From Gemmatales bacterium (GTDB lineage Bacteria > Planctomycetota > Planctomycetia > Gemmatales > Gemmataceae): a stretch of DNA of 64,000 nucleotides. Below are positions 45,136 to 55,332 of this stretch, one piece after another; the stretch's first letter is position 1, and every line of letters begins with the position of its first letter. The stretch covers positions 248,001-312,000 of the forward strand of contig BPJP01000001.1 in the NCBI GenBank assembly GCA_026004675.1, given 5' to 3'. The notes beneath the pieces are model-generated. The model did no database searches, had not been told where the DNA came from, and saw only the letters and a program-made list of their open reading frames with translations. The translations under genes were made by a program, and so were the position numbers.

Positions 45136-48100
45136 ATGACAACCAAACCGCAACGCCGACAATTCTTGAGATCTGCAGTGTTTTACGGGGGAACAAGTGC
45201 ATTTGCCGCGACCGCGGCTTTCTCCGGATGCGAAGCCCCGAGCGGCTCGGTCGGCGTTGACGGCCACTACACCTATACCAACAACGATCCGGAAAACATC
45301 ATCTACAGCGTCTGCCTCCAATGCCATACTGCTTGCCCGATCAAATGCAAGCTATACCGGCCCGATGATAAAACCGGCATTGTCGTTAAGATTGACGGAA
45401 ATCCCTATTGCCCACAGACGCTGTTTCCCAGTGTACCATACAAGACGCGGCCCACCGACAAGGTCGCGATGAAGGAACTGTATCAGCGCGAGCTTCCCGT
45501 TTCCTTCGTCGAGGGGCGCATCTGCCCAAAAGGCCAGGCCGGCATCCAGACCCTGTACGACCCGTATCGGCTGCGTGTCGTGCTCAAACGCGACGGCCCG
45601 CGCGGCTCCCGACGTTGGAAGACGATTTCCTTCGATAAAGCGATCGAGGAAATTGTTGAAGGAGGTGATCTTTTCGGTGAAGGGCACGTTGCCGGTTTGC
45701 GCGAACTCTTTGCCGTACGCGATGCGAAGTTGTCGGCGGAACTGGCTGCCGACGCCAAAGCCGTCGCTGCTAAAAAGATGACGCTTGACGCCTTCAAGTC
45801 CAAACATGCCCGGCATCTTGACAAGCTGATCGACCCCGATCACCCGGACCTGGGTCCAAAAAACAACATGTTCGTGTTTCAAGCCGGGCGCATCGAGCAC
45901 GGACGAAAAGAACTCATGAAGCGTTTTACGCACGATGCTTTCGGCTCGATCAATGCCTTTGAACACACGACCATCTGCGAACAATCGCACCACATTGCCT
46001 TTGACCAGTCGACCAGGCCATACCAAGACGGCGAATGGGGCAAGGGCAAGACTCATATGAAACCGGACTTTGAAAATGCCGAATTTGTCATCTTTTTCGG
46101 TACCGGCGCTTTCGAGGCCAATTTCGGTCCGCCGCTGCTGGGAGGTCTGGTGTCGACCGCAACCGTCGAGAATCGCTTCAAATATGCCGTCGTCGATCCG
46201 CGCTGCTCGAAAACCGCCGGCAAAGCGTGGAAATGGGTGCCGGTCAAACCGGGCGGCGATATCGCCTTGGCCATGGGCATGATCCGCTGGATCATCGAGA
46301 ACAAGAAGTTTGACGCTGCCTATTTAAGAAATGCCAACAAGTCGGCTGCCGATACGAACGGCGAGCCATCGTTTACGACCGCGACTTATCTGGTCAAACT
46401 CGAAGACGGCGGCACGCGCCCCGGTGCCTATCTCCGTGCCGACGAAGTTAAGATCGCCGGCCAACCGCTCGGACATCGCAATCAGTTCGTGGTTCGTCGT
46501 GACGGCCAGTTTGTTGCAGTCGACATGTATGCTGGCGAACCGGTTATCGCGGACCTCGAAGTGGATTCGCAGGTTGACGGCCTTGCGGTCAAATCGGCGT
46601 TCCGATTGCTCAAAGAAAGGGCCTTTGAAAAATCGCTTGATGAATACGCCGCCCTTGCTGGTCTCGATGAAGAACTGGGCGGCAAGTCGGTCATCGTGGA
46701 ACTGGCACGCGAATTCACGTCGCATGGGAAAAAAGCCGTCGCCGAGTTCTATCGCGGACCAGTGCAGCATACGAATGGCTATTACCAGGCGCAGGCCTTG
46801 ATTTTGCTCAATCTGCTGGTCGGTAACGCCGGCTGGAAAGGCGGCCTGTCTGCTGGAGGCGGGCACTTTCACGAATTTGGCGGGAAAAAAGCCAACCCTT
46901 ACGATTTCAAAAAGCTGCATCCGGGCAAGCTGACAATGTTCGGCGTTCCGATCACGCGGGAGAAAACGCGCTTCGAGGACACAACGCTGTTCGATGGCAA
47001 GTACAACGCCAGGCGGCCATGGTATCCTTTTACGTCGGATGTCTATCAGGAAATCATTCCGTCAGCCGGCGATGGCTATCCCTATTCCATTGGCTGCCTG
47101 TTTTTGCACAAGGGGACGCCAGTCATGTCCTGCCCGGCCGGTCACAAACAGATCGATATCCTGCGCGACACCAAGAAAATTCCCCTCTTCATCGCTTGTG
47201 ATATCGTCATTGGCGAATCGAGCATGTATGCCGACTACATCATTCCCGACTTGTCCATTTGGGAACGCTGGGGCACACCGCATATGACGCCTGCTCTATT
47301 GACCGCAGCGAGCAAGATTCGCCAACCGGTCGTTGCACCGATCACGGAAACGGTCACGATCGACGGCGAGAAAATGCCGATCTCCATGGAAGCGTTTCTG
47401 ATTGCCGTGGCGAAACGGCTTGGCTTGTCCGGGTTCGGCAAAGATGCCTTCGGGCCAGGTCTTGATTTCAACCGGCCTGAAGACTGGTTCTTGAAAGCGG
47501 TTGTCAATATTGCCATGGGGGATGACGTCGACCAGCAAGGCAAGCCGGTGCAAGCCTCCCCGGAAGCAGACGACGAAGAACTCGACCTGTTCCGGCGAGC
47601 GCGCCGTCACTTGCCCTCATCGGTCTTCGATGAAGAGAAATGGCAGAAGGCCACTGGCAATCCGGTAAAATACTGGCGCCGGGTCGTTGCCGCACTCAAC
47701 CGCGGCGGCAACTTCGAAGACTGGGACAAACGTTACAAAGGGGACAAACAGGCCCATGCCTACGGCGGCAACTTCAACGTGTACGTCGAACCGGTCGCCA
47801 CCGCCCGCGACAGTATGACCGGCGAATACTACAGCGGCTTGCCTGTCCTCGGCCCGGCCAAAGATGCCAAAGGCAACGTTATCAACGACAGCGACTATCC
47901 GCTGCTTCTGATCACTTTCAAAGACATCCTCGGCGGGCAGTCACGGACGATGGCACCCGATCCCTGGCTGGCCGAACATACAGGCCATGCTGACGGGAAC
48001 CATGTCCTGATGAACCGCCGCGACGCTGAGCGCTTGGGACTGAAAAACGGCCAATGGGTTCGCGTGACCTCGGCAACTTTGCCCAAAGGCCGATTCCAAG

Positions 48101-48390
48101 TCAATGAAAGCGATACCCGCGAGATTGTCGGCAGGCTCGAAGTCCTCGAAGGCATTCGTCCTGGCGTCGTGGCCATTAGCTGGCACTGCGGCCATTGGGC
48201 CTACGGTTCCGCTGATGTCACGGTGGATGGCCAACTTGTCAAAGGAGACCCGAAACGTTCCCGAGGCGTTCTGCCTAATCCGGTCTTCCGCGAGGATACA
48301 TCCGTCGGCAACGTCTGCCTGAGCGACCCGATAGGCGGCAGTGCCTCGTACTACGACACACAGGTTCGAGTGATTGCCGTCGGCGATTGA
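45136..48390 (+). CDS. Molybdopterin oxidoreductase, polysulfide/tetrathionate reductase type
   Basis: A 1084-residue catalytic subunit of the DMSO-reductase superfamily. The start at 45136 gives a Tat signal (PQRRQFLRSAVFYGGTSA). The N-terminal Cys60/63/67/71 with RICPKGQAG form the [4Fe-4S] site. The metal ligand is probably Cys281 in HTTICEQSHH, as in the PsrA/TtrA/ArrA group, not Ser. The cofactor-binding end has VLMNRRDAERLGLKNGQWVR and GVVAISWHCGHWAYGS. Length fits TtrA. Together with the ferredoxin and NrfD subunits this is a periplasmic reductase (or oxidase); substrate cannot be told. Gene order is B, small protein, C, A. Confidence 0.9.
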   Translation: MTTKPQRRQFLRSAVFYGGTSAFAATAAFSGCEAPSGSVGVDGHYTYTNNDPENIIYSVCLQCHTACPIKCKLYRPDDKTGIVVKIDGNPYCPQTLFPSVPYKTRPTDKVAMKELYQRELPVSFVEGRICPKGQAGIQTLYDPYRLRVVLKRDGPRGSRRWKTISFDKAIEEIVEGGDLFGEGHVAGLRELFAVRDAKLSAELAADAKAVAAKKMTLDAFKSKHARHLDKLIDPDHPDLGPKNNMFVFQAGRIEHGRKELMKRFTHDAFGSINAFEHTTICEQSHHIAFDQSTRPYQDGEWGKGKTHMKPDFENAEFVIFFGTGAFEANFGPPLLGGLVSTATVENRFKYAVVDPRCSKTAGKAWKWVPVKPGGDIALAMGMIRWIIENKKFDAAYLRNANKSAADTNGEPSFTTATYLVKLEDGGTRPGAYLRADEVKIAGQPLGHRNQFVVRRDGQFVAVDMYAGEPVIADLEVDSQVDGLAVKSAFRLLKERAFEKSLDEYAALAGLDEELGGKSVIVELAREFTSHGKKAVAEFYRGPVQHTNGYYQAQALILLNLLVGNAGWKGGLSAGGGHFHEFGGKKANPYDFKKLHPGKLTMFGVPITREKTRFEDTTLFDGKYNARRPWYPFTSDVYQEIIPSAGDGYPYSIGCLFLHKGTPVMSCPAGHKQIDILRDTKKIPLFIACDIVIGESSMYADYIIPDLSIWERWGTPHMTPALLTAASKIRQPVVAPITETVTIDGEKMPISMEAFLIAVAKRLGLSGFGKDAFGPGLDFNRPEDWFLKAVVNIAMGDDVDQQGKPVQASPEADDEELDLFRRARRHLPSSVFDEEKWQKATGNPVKYWRRVVAALNRGGNFEDWDKRYKGDKQAHAYGGNFNVYVEPVATARDSMTGEYYSGLPVLGPAKDAKGNVINDSDYPLLLITFKDILGGQSRTMAPDPWLAEHTGHADGNHVLMNRRDAERLGLKNGQWVRVTSATLPKGRFQVNESDTREIVGRLEVLEGIRPGVVAISWHCGHWAYGSADVTVDGQLVKGDPKRSRGVLPNPVFREDTSVGNVCLSDPIGGSASYYDTQVRVIAVGD

Positions 48391-48474
48391 CGGCTCCCGC
48401 GCGGCGTCGCTCGTGCAACCTCGACGTTTCGACTCCCCCAGGCGGCGTTAGAGATTGAGGCACGGCATGCCGTC

Positions 48475-49335
48475 CTACTTCCCTTCCTTGCCGACAAGAG
48501 GATCGAGAAAGCGAAAGAGTTGTTTCGTAGCCGGATCTTCAGGCAAGCCCAGGTCGGCATTCAGTTTGCGATGGGTCGTTTCGCGAGCCGCGAAAACGGT
48601 GACAGGAATTTCCGCCTTCTTGAGAACGTTGGCCAGACGGCGCGCTTGAGCAGTGGTGTCGGGATGACCGGCCACATGAAGGATCAAAAACGGTGGGATA
48701 CCCTTGCCCTTGGCCACATGAGTGACGGCGGAAAACTCGATATGTTTCTGGGGGTCGTTGCCGAATTTGACGCGATGGCCGAACTTCGGCAAAGGCAAGC
48801 CGTGAACCATCTGGCGAAGCTCTGCCGTCATGATGATCGCAGGAAGGTCGTACGTGTCGCCATCCACAGGAACGCAGCCTTTGAGGATAGACACCGGAAC
48901 GCCTTGTTCCTTGATGTACCGGTGATCAACGCAAAGAAGGGCAGCCAGTTGCGCGCCAGCCGAATGCCCCATAACAAAGATGCGGTCGGGATCGCCGCCA
49001 TATCTGCCGATATTTTTGTGCACCCAGGCCAAAGATTTGGCCACATCACGGATCAACACGTCCATTGTAACATGGGGCAACAGGCGATAGTTGGTCGAAA
49101 CGAAGACGAAGCCGCGTTCGCAAAAGACACGCGGTTTGATGTGCACGTCCGTTTTATCCCCGGTTTGCCAGCCTCCGCCATGAATCCAGAAAACCACTGG
49201 CAAGTTCTGCCTTTTGGCTGGAGTGTAAATGTCAAGCACCTGTCGCTTGTGCTCCGAGGCATATGGGATGTCGGCATGCCGTCTCGGTTCAGGAGCGGCT
49301 GCCGCCAAAAACACCAATACCATCGCTTTGGTCAT
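48475..49335 (-). CDS. Secreted alpha/beta-hydrolase (esterase)
   Basis: A 286-residue esterase of the BD-FAE/lipase type. The oxyanion motif is [15 protein letters not shown], the nucleophile elbow is [15 protein letters not shown], and the catalytic His is probably in [10 protein letters not shown] short hydrophobic start ([16 protein letters not shown]) suggests export. The ATG at 49335 follows GAGAGGA; the frame is open to 49464 without support. It converges on the Mo-subunit gene and diverges from the two-esterase fusion. Substrate unknown. Confidence 0.85.
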   Translation of the reverse strand: MTKAMVLVFLAAAAPEPRRHADIPYASEHKRQVLDIYTPAKRQNLPVVFWIHGGGWQTGDKTDVHIKPRVFCERGFVFVSTNYRLLPHVTMDVLIRDVAKSLAWVHKNIGRYGGDPDRIFVMGHSAGAQLAALLCVDHRYIKEQGVPVSILKGCVPVDGDTYDLPAIIMTAELRQMVHGLPLPKFGHRVKFGNDPQKHIEFSAVTHVAKGKGIPPFLILHVAGHPDTTAQARRLANVLKKAEIPVTVFAARETTHRKLNADLGLPEDPATKQLFRFLDPLVGKEGK

Positions 49336-49558
49336 CGTCGTGTCCTCTCGAGGTGGTTCTTTCCTGCGGGAAAAAACACTCCGGGCAGGCCGCCATTGTA
49401 ACAATACGGCTTGCAAGTGCCAGTTTCGAAAAAAAGAAATGAAATTCGGCCGACCATCGTCCAATGAACAAAGAGACGATCCGGCATTGGATGTCTAAAT
49501 GGATCAGTGGCAACAGCTGCTTTCGTTGAACTAAGTTGTAGTTAGAAAGGCCCCCCCC

Positions 49559-52069
49559 ATGAAATGGCACAAACAAAGCCTCTTCGCGTTGGTACTGATA
49601 TTGACTTGCGTCCCGGCGCTATCAGCTGCCGGGCGCTACCATCGAGTCACGTACCCGCCTTCGGACAAAACTGGCGAACTGCAAGTCGGCGTCACCTATA
49701 CTTTGTGGATTCCCGATGGGGTGGAAACGATTCGGGGCGTCATTGTGCATCAGCACGGCTGCGGCGTCGGTGCATGCAAAGGGGGAGCGACGGCGGCATA
49801 TGATCTGCACTGGCAAGCCCTGGCCAGGAAATGGGACTGTGCCCTCCTTGGCCCGTCATATCACCAGAAAGAAAACCAGAATTGCCGGCTCTGGTGCGAT
49901 CCACGCAATGGCTCGGCCAAAACCTTTCTCAGAGGTCTCCACGACCTGGCCCGTTTGTCCAAGCACCCGGAAATCGAAACTGTTCCCTGGTGCTTGTGGG
50001 GCCATTCAGGCGGCGGATTCTGGGCCAGCCTGATGCAAACGGCTTATCCCGACCGCATCATCGCCATCTGGTTCCGCTCCGGAACCGCCTATATGACCTG
50101 GGAAAAAGGGGAAATCGATCGGCCAACCATTCCAAAGGCAGCCTATGCGATCCCCTTCATGTGCAATCCTGGTGTCAAAGAAAAAGATCATCCCCGCTTC
50201 AAAGGTGCTTGGAACGCTGCCTTGGCCATGTTCAAAGCGTACCGGGCCAAAGGGGCGCCGTGCGGCTTCGCTCCCGATCCGCGAACCGGTCACGAATGCG
50301 GCGATAGCCGATATCTCGCCATTCCGTTCTTCGATGCCTGTCTGGCGATGCGACTTCCCGACCCGGACGGCAAGAGTCGACAACTCAGACCGGTCGATTG
50401 GAAACCAGCCTGGCTGGCCGCCCTCTCGAGCGCCCATCCTCAGCCGGCTTCCTCCTACAAAGGCAAAGTAGAAGAAGCGATCTGGTTGCCGAACGAGCGA
50501 GTGGCCCAAGCCTGGGCAGAGTATGTCAAAACCGGCGCCGTCAGCGATCGAACGCCACCCCCTTCTCCAATCGAGGTGAAGGTGGTTTCTGCTGAAGATC
50601 AGATCAGAATCACCTGGGATGCTCAAGCCGATTTGGAAAGCGGGCTGCAAGCGTTTGTCATCTTGCGCGATGGCGAAGAAGTCGGTCGGGTGCCAGAAAA
50701 ACCGGCGGGCCGGTTCGGGCGGCCCCTATTCCAAAGGCTGTCTTACCACGACACTCCCGAGTCGCCGTTGCCAAAAATGGCATTCGTCGATCGCACTGCC
50801 AAAAAGGGAACAGAACATGTTTACGAGGTCCTTGCCGTCAATAGTGTCGGTTTGCGTTCGAAACCAGCGAGGGCAAAGGCCGTTTTGGCCAACAAGAACG
50901 ATAAAGATGCCACGTCCGCTCGCAGACCGCTTAAAGTTTTCATCCTCGCGGGACAATCCAATATGCAGGGACACGCCCACGTTCGTACCATCAATGCGAT
51001 GGCAGTGGATCCGAAAACGGCTCCTATCCTCAAAGATATCCTCGACGCCGACGGCAAGCCGCGCGTCTGCGAAAAAGTCTGGATTTCATCGATCGGCTGC
51101 GCGCCCGAAGAACAAACCGGCAGGCTGACCGCAGGCTTCGGCGCACAGGCACGCGGACCCAAGATCGGTCCCGAATTCACCTTCGGCATCTACATGGAAA
51201 AATTCCTCGATCAGCCCATCCTCATCATCAAAACCGCCTGGGGAGGCAAAAGTCTCAATACCCACTTTCGACCCCCCAGTGCCGGACCTTACCAATTCAA
51301 CAAAACACAGCTCGAGACCTTCCAAAAACAAAACAAAGACATCGCCAAGATCAAAGCGGAAAAAGACAAGGCGACCGGGGTCTACTATCGGCTCATGATC
51401 GATCACGTCAAAAAGGTTCTGGCTGACATCAAACGCGTCTACCCCGATTACGACCCCAAGCAAGGCTATGAACTGGCCGGTTTTGTCTGGTTTCAGGGAT
51501 GGAACGATATGGTCGACCGAGGCACGTACCCCGATAACGACAAACCCGGCGGCTATAGCGAATACAGCAGGCTTTTGGCTCACTTCATTCGCGACGTGCG
51601 CAAGGACCTCGGCGCCCCGAAGATGCCATTTGTCATCGGCGTCATGGGCGTTGGCGGTCCCACAGATCGATACGGTCCGAGCCAGCAGCGTTATAAAAAG
51701 GCGCACCAGAACTTCCGCGACGCCATGGCAGCACCGGCAAAAATGCCCGAGTTCAAAGGCAATGTGGCTGCCGTGCTCACCGAAAACTATTGGGACCTGG
51801 AATTGGCCAAACTGCAGGAACGGGAAAAGGCTCTCAAGCCCAAGATCGACGCCATCAACAAGATGGTCAAAGAAAAAAAGCTGAGCCGGGAAGAAGGAAA
51901 AGCCGCTATCGACAAACTCTACTCCGACACCTTTACCAAAAAAGAGCTGATCACATTAAAAGAAAGCGTTTCCAATGCCGGGTTCCATTACATGGGTTCG
52001 GCGAAAATCATGACGCAGATCGGCAAAGGCTTCGCAGAAGCCATGGTCGAGCTGATGCGTAAAAAATGA
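49559..52069 (+). CDS. Secreted fusion of two esterase domains joined by a fibronectin-like linker
   Basis: An 836-residue secreted protein (signal to about residue 24, ALSAAG). Residues 30-320 are an alpha/beta hydrolase with IVHQHGCGVGACKGG and the elbow CLWGHSGGGFWAS; residues 335-455 look like a fibronectin type III module (IEVKVVSAEDQIRITWDAQA). Residues 460-836 are a sialate-O-acetylesterase (SASA/SGNH-like) domain with FILAGQSNMQGHA, FVWFQGWNDM and NAGFHYMGSA carrying the Ser, Trp and His motifs. A Lys-rich helical segment (about 770-800) precedes the catalytic His. Two deacylating activities on one polysaccharide is a reasonable inference. A run of eight C lies before the ATG. Confidence 0.85.
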   Translation: MKWHKQSLFALVLILTCVPALSAAGRYHRVTYPPSDKTGELQVGVTYTLWIPDGVETIRGVIVHQHGCGVGACKGGATAAYDLHWQALARKWDCALLGPSYHQKENQNCRLWCDPRNGSAKTFLRGLHDLARLSKHPEIETVPWCLWGHSGGGFWASLMQTAYPDRIIAIWFRSGTAYMTWEKGEIDRPTIPKAAYAIPFMCNPGVKEKDHPRFKGAWNAALAMFKAYRAKGAPCGFAPDPRTGHECGDSRYLAIPFFDACLAMRLPDPDGKSRQLRPVDWKPAWLAALSSAHPQPASSYKGKVEEAIWLPNERVAQAWAEYVKTGAVSDRTPPPSPIEVKVVSAEDQIRITWDAQADLESGLQAFVILRDGEEVGRVPEKPAGRFGRPLFQRLSYHDTPESPLPKMAFVDRTAKKGTEHVYEVLAVNSVGLRSKPARAKAVLANKNDKDATSARRPLKVFILAGQSNMQGHAHVRTINAMAVDPKTAPILKDILDADGKPRVCEKVWISSIGCAPEEQTGRLTAGFGAQARGPKIGPEFTFGIYMEKFLDQPILIIKTAWGGKSLNTHFRPPSAGPYQFNKTQLETFQKQNKDIAKIKAEKDKATGVYYRLMIDHVKKVLADIKRVYPDYDPKQGYELAGFVWFQGWNDMVDRGTYPDNDKPGGYSEYSRLLAHFIRDVRKDLGAPKMPFVIGVMGVGGPTDRYGPSQQRYKKAHQNFRDAMAAPAKMPEFKGNVAAVLTENYWDLELAKLQEREKALKPKIDAINKMVKEKKLSREEGKAAIDKLYSDTFTKKELITLKESVSNAGFHYMGSAKIMTQIGKGFAEAMVELMRKK

Positions 52070-52185
52070 CGAAGCCGCCGGCGGCCGCGTCAAAGAGCGC
52101 GGTTCGCCGGCCCACTCTTGCAGATTGGTCAAATGATGACGGTTGCACCAAACTGCGTGCTTGTCGGTTTCCCGTCAAAAGGGGG

Positions 52186-52213
52186 TTGTGTTCAAGATTT
52201 CCTGGTTTACAAT
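52186..52213 (+). promoter_or_regulatory. Candidate promoter of the acidic protein gene
   Basis: TTGTGT (52186-52191) and TACAAT (52208-52213) are 16 bases apart. The -10 is close to consensus, the -35 weaker. It lies about 110 bp before the ATG of the acidic protein gene, in a 255-bp gap that shows no other signal. Confidence 0.4.
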
Positions 52214-52324
52214 CGATAGAGGTAGAACACGGCGCCCTTTCGGCTGCCAAAGTGCCTGTTTGCCCGTCTTCTTCTCGCTTGAACAGCGAGGCGCGAATCG
52301 TTCGATGGTTCGGAGGTTGCTCTT

Positions 52325-53779
52325 ATGGCGTTCGATGACGATGCCCCGATCCCGCTCGCTGGCGACGATTTCCTGGAAGATCAGCCCAAAAAGCGGACCA
52401 CGGACAAAAAACTGACTCCGGAAGAAGAAGAACTCTTCGACTTTGAGCTGAGCACGGACGGCAGTATCGACATTGACATGGGTGCCGATGATCTGCAAGA
52501 AGATTATCCGCCGATCACCAGTTCAGGCATCGGGTCGGGTCCGAAAGCGCCCCTGACGGATGACGAGGTTTTCGGCGATGCCGATGCCAACGTTTTTGAC
52601 AACGACGATTTCCAACTCAAGAAAACCAGTCTGCCCCAACAGCGAGGCAAGACCGGGGTGGCTGCCGGAGGCGGCAAGCGCACCACGGGGCGTGCCCCTG
52701 ACGACGATATCGACCTCGATGAAGACGCGGGCACAGGCAGCAGCATCATCTCGCTGGGCGACGAGTTCGCAGCGGATGACGACGAAGACATCAACGAAGA
52801 TCAGGCACCCGCCAGCGGCAATCTAAACGAACTCGCTCCTACCGAAGACATTCGCCTCGAAGATATCAGCGAAGACCCGAGTGACGAAACCCAGGCATTA
52901 TCCGACGATGACGACCTGTTCGAGGAATTCGATCGCCCATCGGGCGAGTCCCCCTTCGAGTTGGACGAAAACGACCTCGACGAGCCGGCCGGTTTAGCGC
53001 CGCCTCCAGAAGATGACGACGATGATGAAGTCTCACTCGGCGAGCTGACGCCCGGCGGCGACTTTGCCAGCGGTGCCAGCGGCATCAACCTTCATTCTCC
53101 CGCGGATACAGGCGTTAACCTCGATTCCGGACCAATCAGCGGGGTTGGCGGAGACGACGAAATTGAATTCGAATTGAGCCTCGATGCCGACGCCACGCCT
53201 GCACCAGCACACAGCGAAGCCGACTCCAGCGAATTCGAACTCACCCTCGATGACGACGGCGAATTGGCCATCGGCGGCGAATCCTCCGGCGACGACATCG
53301 AAGGAGGCGATAAAGACATCTTCGAAACCGATTTCGACATTCCTGCTCTCGACGAAGAATCAGGTTCCGAAGTCGCGGCTTTGGACGACGACGAAATCGA
53401 TACCGATTTGGAAAGCTCCGACTTCGAATTCTCCGGTGAAGATATCGAGTCGGCCGACGAGAGCGAAAGCCAGGTCGTCGCGATCGACGACGATGAAGTC
53501 ATCGCTGGCGAAGTGGAGGAAGATGAAGAAATCGACGAACTCGTATCGATCGAGGAAGAAGTCGATGAAGACCAGGTAGCAGCCGCGGCGTTGCCTCCCG
53601 CAAGCTGGGGAGTTTTGCCCACGATCTTCATGCTGCCCTGCACCGTTATCATGTTTTTGCTCAGCCTCATGACCTTCGAGTTGATGCACAATATGTGGGG
53701 TTACCGCCAGCCGAACCCCACGACGGGGATCGTCGTTCGCCCCATCAGTGAGATGTTCGGCGCCGAGCTTCCGGATTAA
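52325..53779 (+). CDS. Very acidic protein with one C-terminal membrane segment, unknown function
   Basis: A 484-residue protein of which about 420 residues are Asp/Glu-rich with Ser and Gly (for example DDEIEFELSLDADATPAP), so intrinsically disordered and strongly negative. Short FELxxD-type motifs recur (FDFELSTDGS, FELDENDLDE, EFELTLDDDG). One hydrophobic segment near the end (LPTIFMLPCTVIMFLLSLMT) is followed by about 30 residues that end SEMFGAELPD. No signal peptide is seen, so the acidic part is probably cytosolic. GGAGG precedes the ATG. I do not recognise the family; planctomycete genomes often have such proteins. Confidence 0.75.
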   Translation: MAFDDDAPIPLAGDDFLEDQPKKRTTDKKLTPEEEELFDFELSTDGSIDIDMGADDLQEDYPPITSSGIGSGPKAPLTDDEVFGDADANVFDNDDFQLKKTSLPQQRGKTGVAAGGGKRTTGRAPDDDIDLDEDAGTGSSIISLGDEFAADDDEDINEDQAPASGNLNELAPTEDIRLEDISEDPSDETQALSDDDDLFEEFDRPSGESPFELDENDLDEPAGLAPPPEDDDDDEVSLGELTPGGDFASGASGINLHSPADTGVNLDSGPISGVGGDDEIEFELSLDADATPAPAHSEADSSEFELTLDDDGELAIGGESSGDDIEGGDKDIFETDFDIPALDEESGSEVAALDDDEIDTDLESSDFEFSGEDIESADESESQVVAIDDDEVIAGEVEEDEEIDELVSIEEEVDEDQVAAAALPPASWGVLPTIFMLPCTVIMFLLSLMTFELMHNMWGYRQPNPTTGIVVRPISEMFGAELPD

Positions 53780-54014
53780 AGGAAGACCGTCTACGTTCTT
53801 CACGCCGGTGGCATTTTGCGATCGCCTGACCAGGAATGCGCCGTCGATCCGCACCATCGCAGGCTACTTTTTATCGCATCCCTGCGAAACCACGCCATCT
53901 TGACAAAACCATCGCGGATCGTAATGCTTCCCACGAAGATTGAAGGATGCGATCCTGGCAACCAGACGAGTGCCAGGTCCAAGCGACGCAGCTTTTCTCT
54001 TGGAATCAAACTCA

Positions 54015-55319
54015 ATGGATGTAACGGTTGCCAGCGACTCGCCTTCGTGCACGGCACGGCTTTCGCGCGCCGGTGCCCTGTGGGCCCTCTTGATCATCGT
54101 TCTGGCCAATTTCTTCAACTATCTCGACCGACAACTCGTAAGTGCCGTTGAACACGATCTGACCTCGGACCTTGGGCTTACCTCGGGCCAATATGGCCTG
54201 CTCTGGTCGTTGTTCACGGTCGGCTACCTCCTTTGTGCCGTTCCCATCGGGTATCTGGCCGATCGCGCCAGCCGAACCAGGCTGTTCGCGTTTTGCGTTT
54301 TCGTCTGGAGCATCGCCACGGTGGCATCGGGCTGGGCGGAAACGAAAAGCGTCTTGTACGTGGCGCGGCTCTTGATCGGTGTGGGGGAGGCGGGTTGTCT
54401 AGTGATTGGTCCGTCGCTGATCAGCGACTATTTTTCGGTGGGCGTTCGTGGGCGAGCGTTGTCTCTTTTTTACCTGGGATTGCCTTTGGGAGGGACGGCG
54501 GCGTTTATTCTCGCAGGTTTGTGGCTGGGCGAAAGTCCCCCACCGGGCCGATGGCGGACCCTATTCTATTTGGCCGGCTTCCCGGGATTTCTTATCGCCC
54601 TTTTGATCTGGTTGCTGCCCGAACCGTCACGAGGGCAATCCGCCGGCGCGCCTGGCCACGAAAGTGGTCGCTTCCGCGATTATCTGCCACTTCTCAAGAC
54701 GAGAACCCTCCTTTTGATCATTGTGGCACAAGCTTGTGCGGTTTTCTTCCTGGTTCCTTTGATCCATTTCGGCGTAAAATTCTTCGAACAATCTCGAGGC
54801 ATGAGACCGGACCAGGCGCGGATCGCCTTGGGGCTGATCGCCTTGGTGGCCGGGGGCCTGGGCACAGCGGCATCGGGGATCATCGGTGATCTCCTCGCTC
54901 GGCGGTATCGCGGCGCCTATTCGCTGATGGCCGCCATTGGATATTGGGCGTCGTGGCCCTGTCTGTTAATCGGTTTCCATTCCAAAGAGCCGGCGATTTT
55001 TCTGCCAGCGGTCACTCTGGGCGCTTTTTTCATCTTCATGTGCATGCCGGCTGTCAACACGCAAATTGCCAACGTCACCCGATCGGATCAACGCAGCAAG
55101 GCATGGGCGCTGGCTGTGTTTATCCTGCACTTTCTGGGAGACATGGTATCTCCGCCTCTCTTCGGCGTATTGGAAGGTCATATGTCGCGTCAGGCCGTCT
55201 TTACAATGTTTTCCTCTTCGCTCATCCTGGCAGGGCTGTGTTCCTTTTTGGCGATCTTTTCCGCTCGCCGCGATGAACTCGGCACTCTCGCGCTCGATTC
55301 TGCCAGCAAGGACACGTGA
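54015..55319 (+). CDS. MFS transporter, spinster-like
   Basis: A 434-residue protein with 12 predicted membrane segments. It opens with ALLIIVLANFFNYLDRQLVS, then GYLADRASRTRLFAF, the loop 2-3 motif of the major facilitator superfamily, and GVGEAGCLVIGPSLI in helix 5; the pattern NYLDRQL resembles spinster/sphingolipid-type and hexuronate-type transporters. The substrate cannot be told. The ATG at 54015 is preferred over a TTG at 53940. It stops 13 bp before the convergent lipoate-ligase-like gene. Confidence 0.88.
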   Translation: MDVTVASDSPSCTARLSRAGALWALLIIVLANFFNYLDRQLVSAVEHDLTSDLGLTSGQYGLLWSLFTVGYLLCAVPIGYLADRASRTRLFAFCVFVWSIATVASGWAETKSVLYVARLLIGVGEAGCLVIGPSLISDYFSVGVRGRALSLFYLGLPLGGTAAFILAGLWLGESPPPGRWRTLFYLAGFPGFLIALLIWLLPEPSRGQSAGAPGHESGRFRDYLPLLKTRTLLLIIVAQACAVFFLVPLIHFGVKFFEQSRGMRPDQARIALGLIALVAGGLGTAASGIIGDLLARRYRGAYSLMAAIGYWASWPCLLIGFHSKEPAIFLPAVTLGAFFIFMCMPAVNTQIANVTRSDQRSKAWALAVFILHFLGDMVSPPLFGVLEGHMSRQAVFTMFSSSLILAGLCSFLAIFSARRDELGTLALDSASKDT

Positions 55320-55332
55320 TTTCCGCGGCTTC

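Noticed and set aside
48462..48473. ACGGCATGCCGT as a terminator between the Mo subunit gene and the esterase gene
   Set aside because: It is a 12-bp perfect palindrome without loop or T tract; it may simply be chance.
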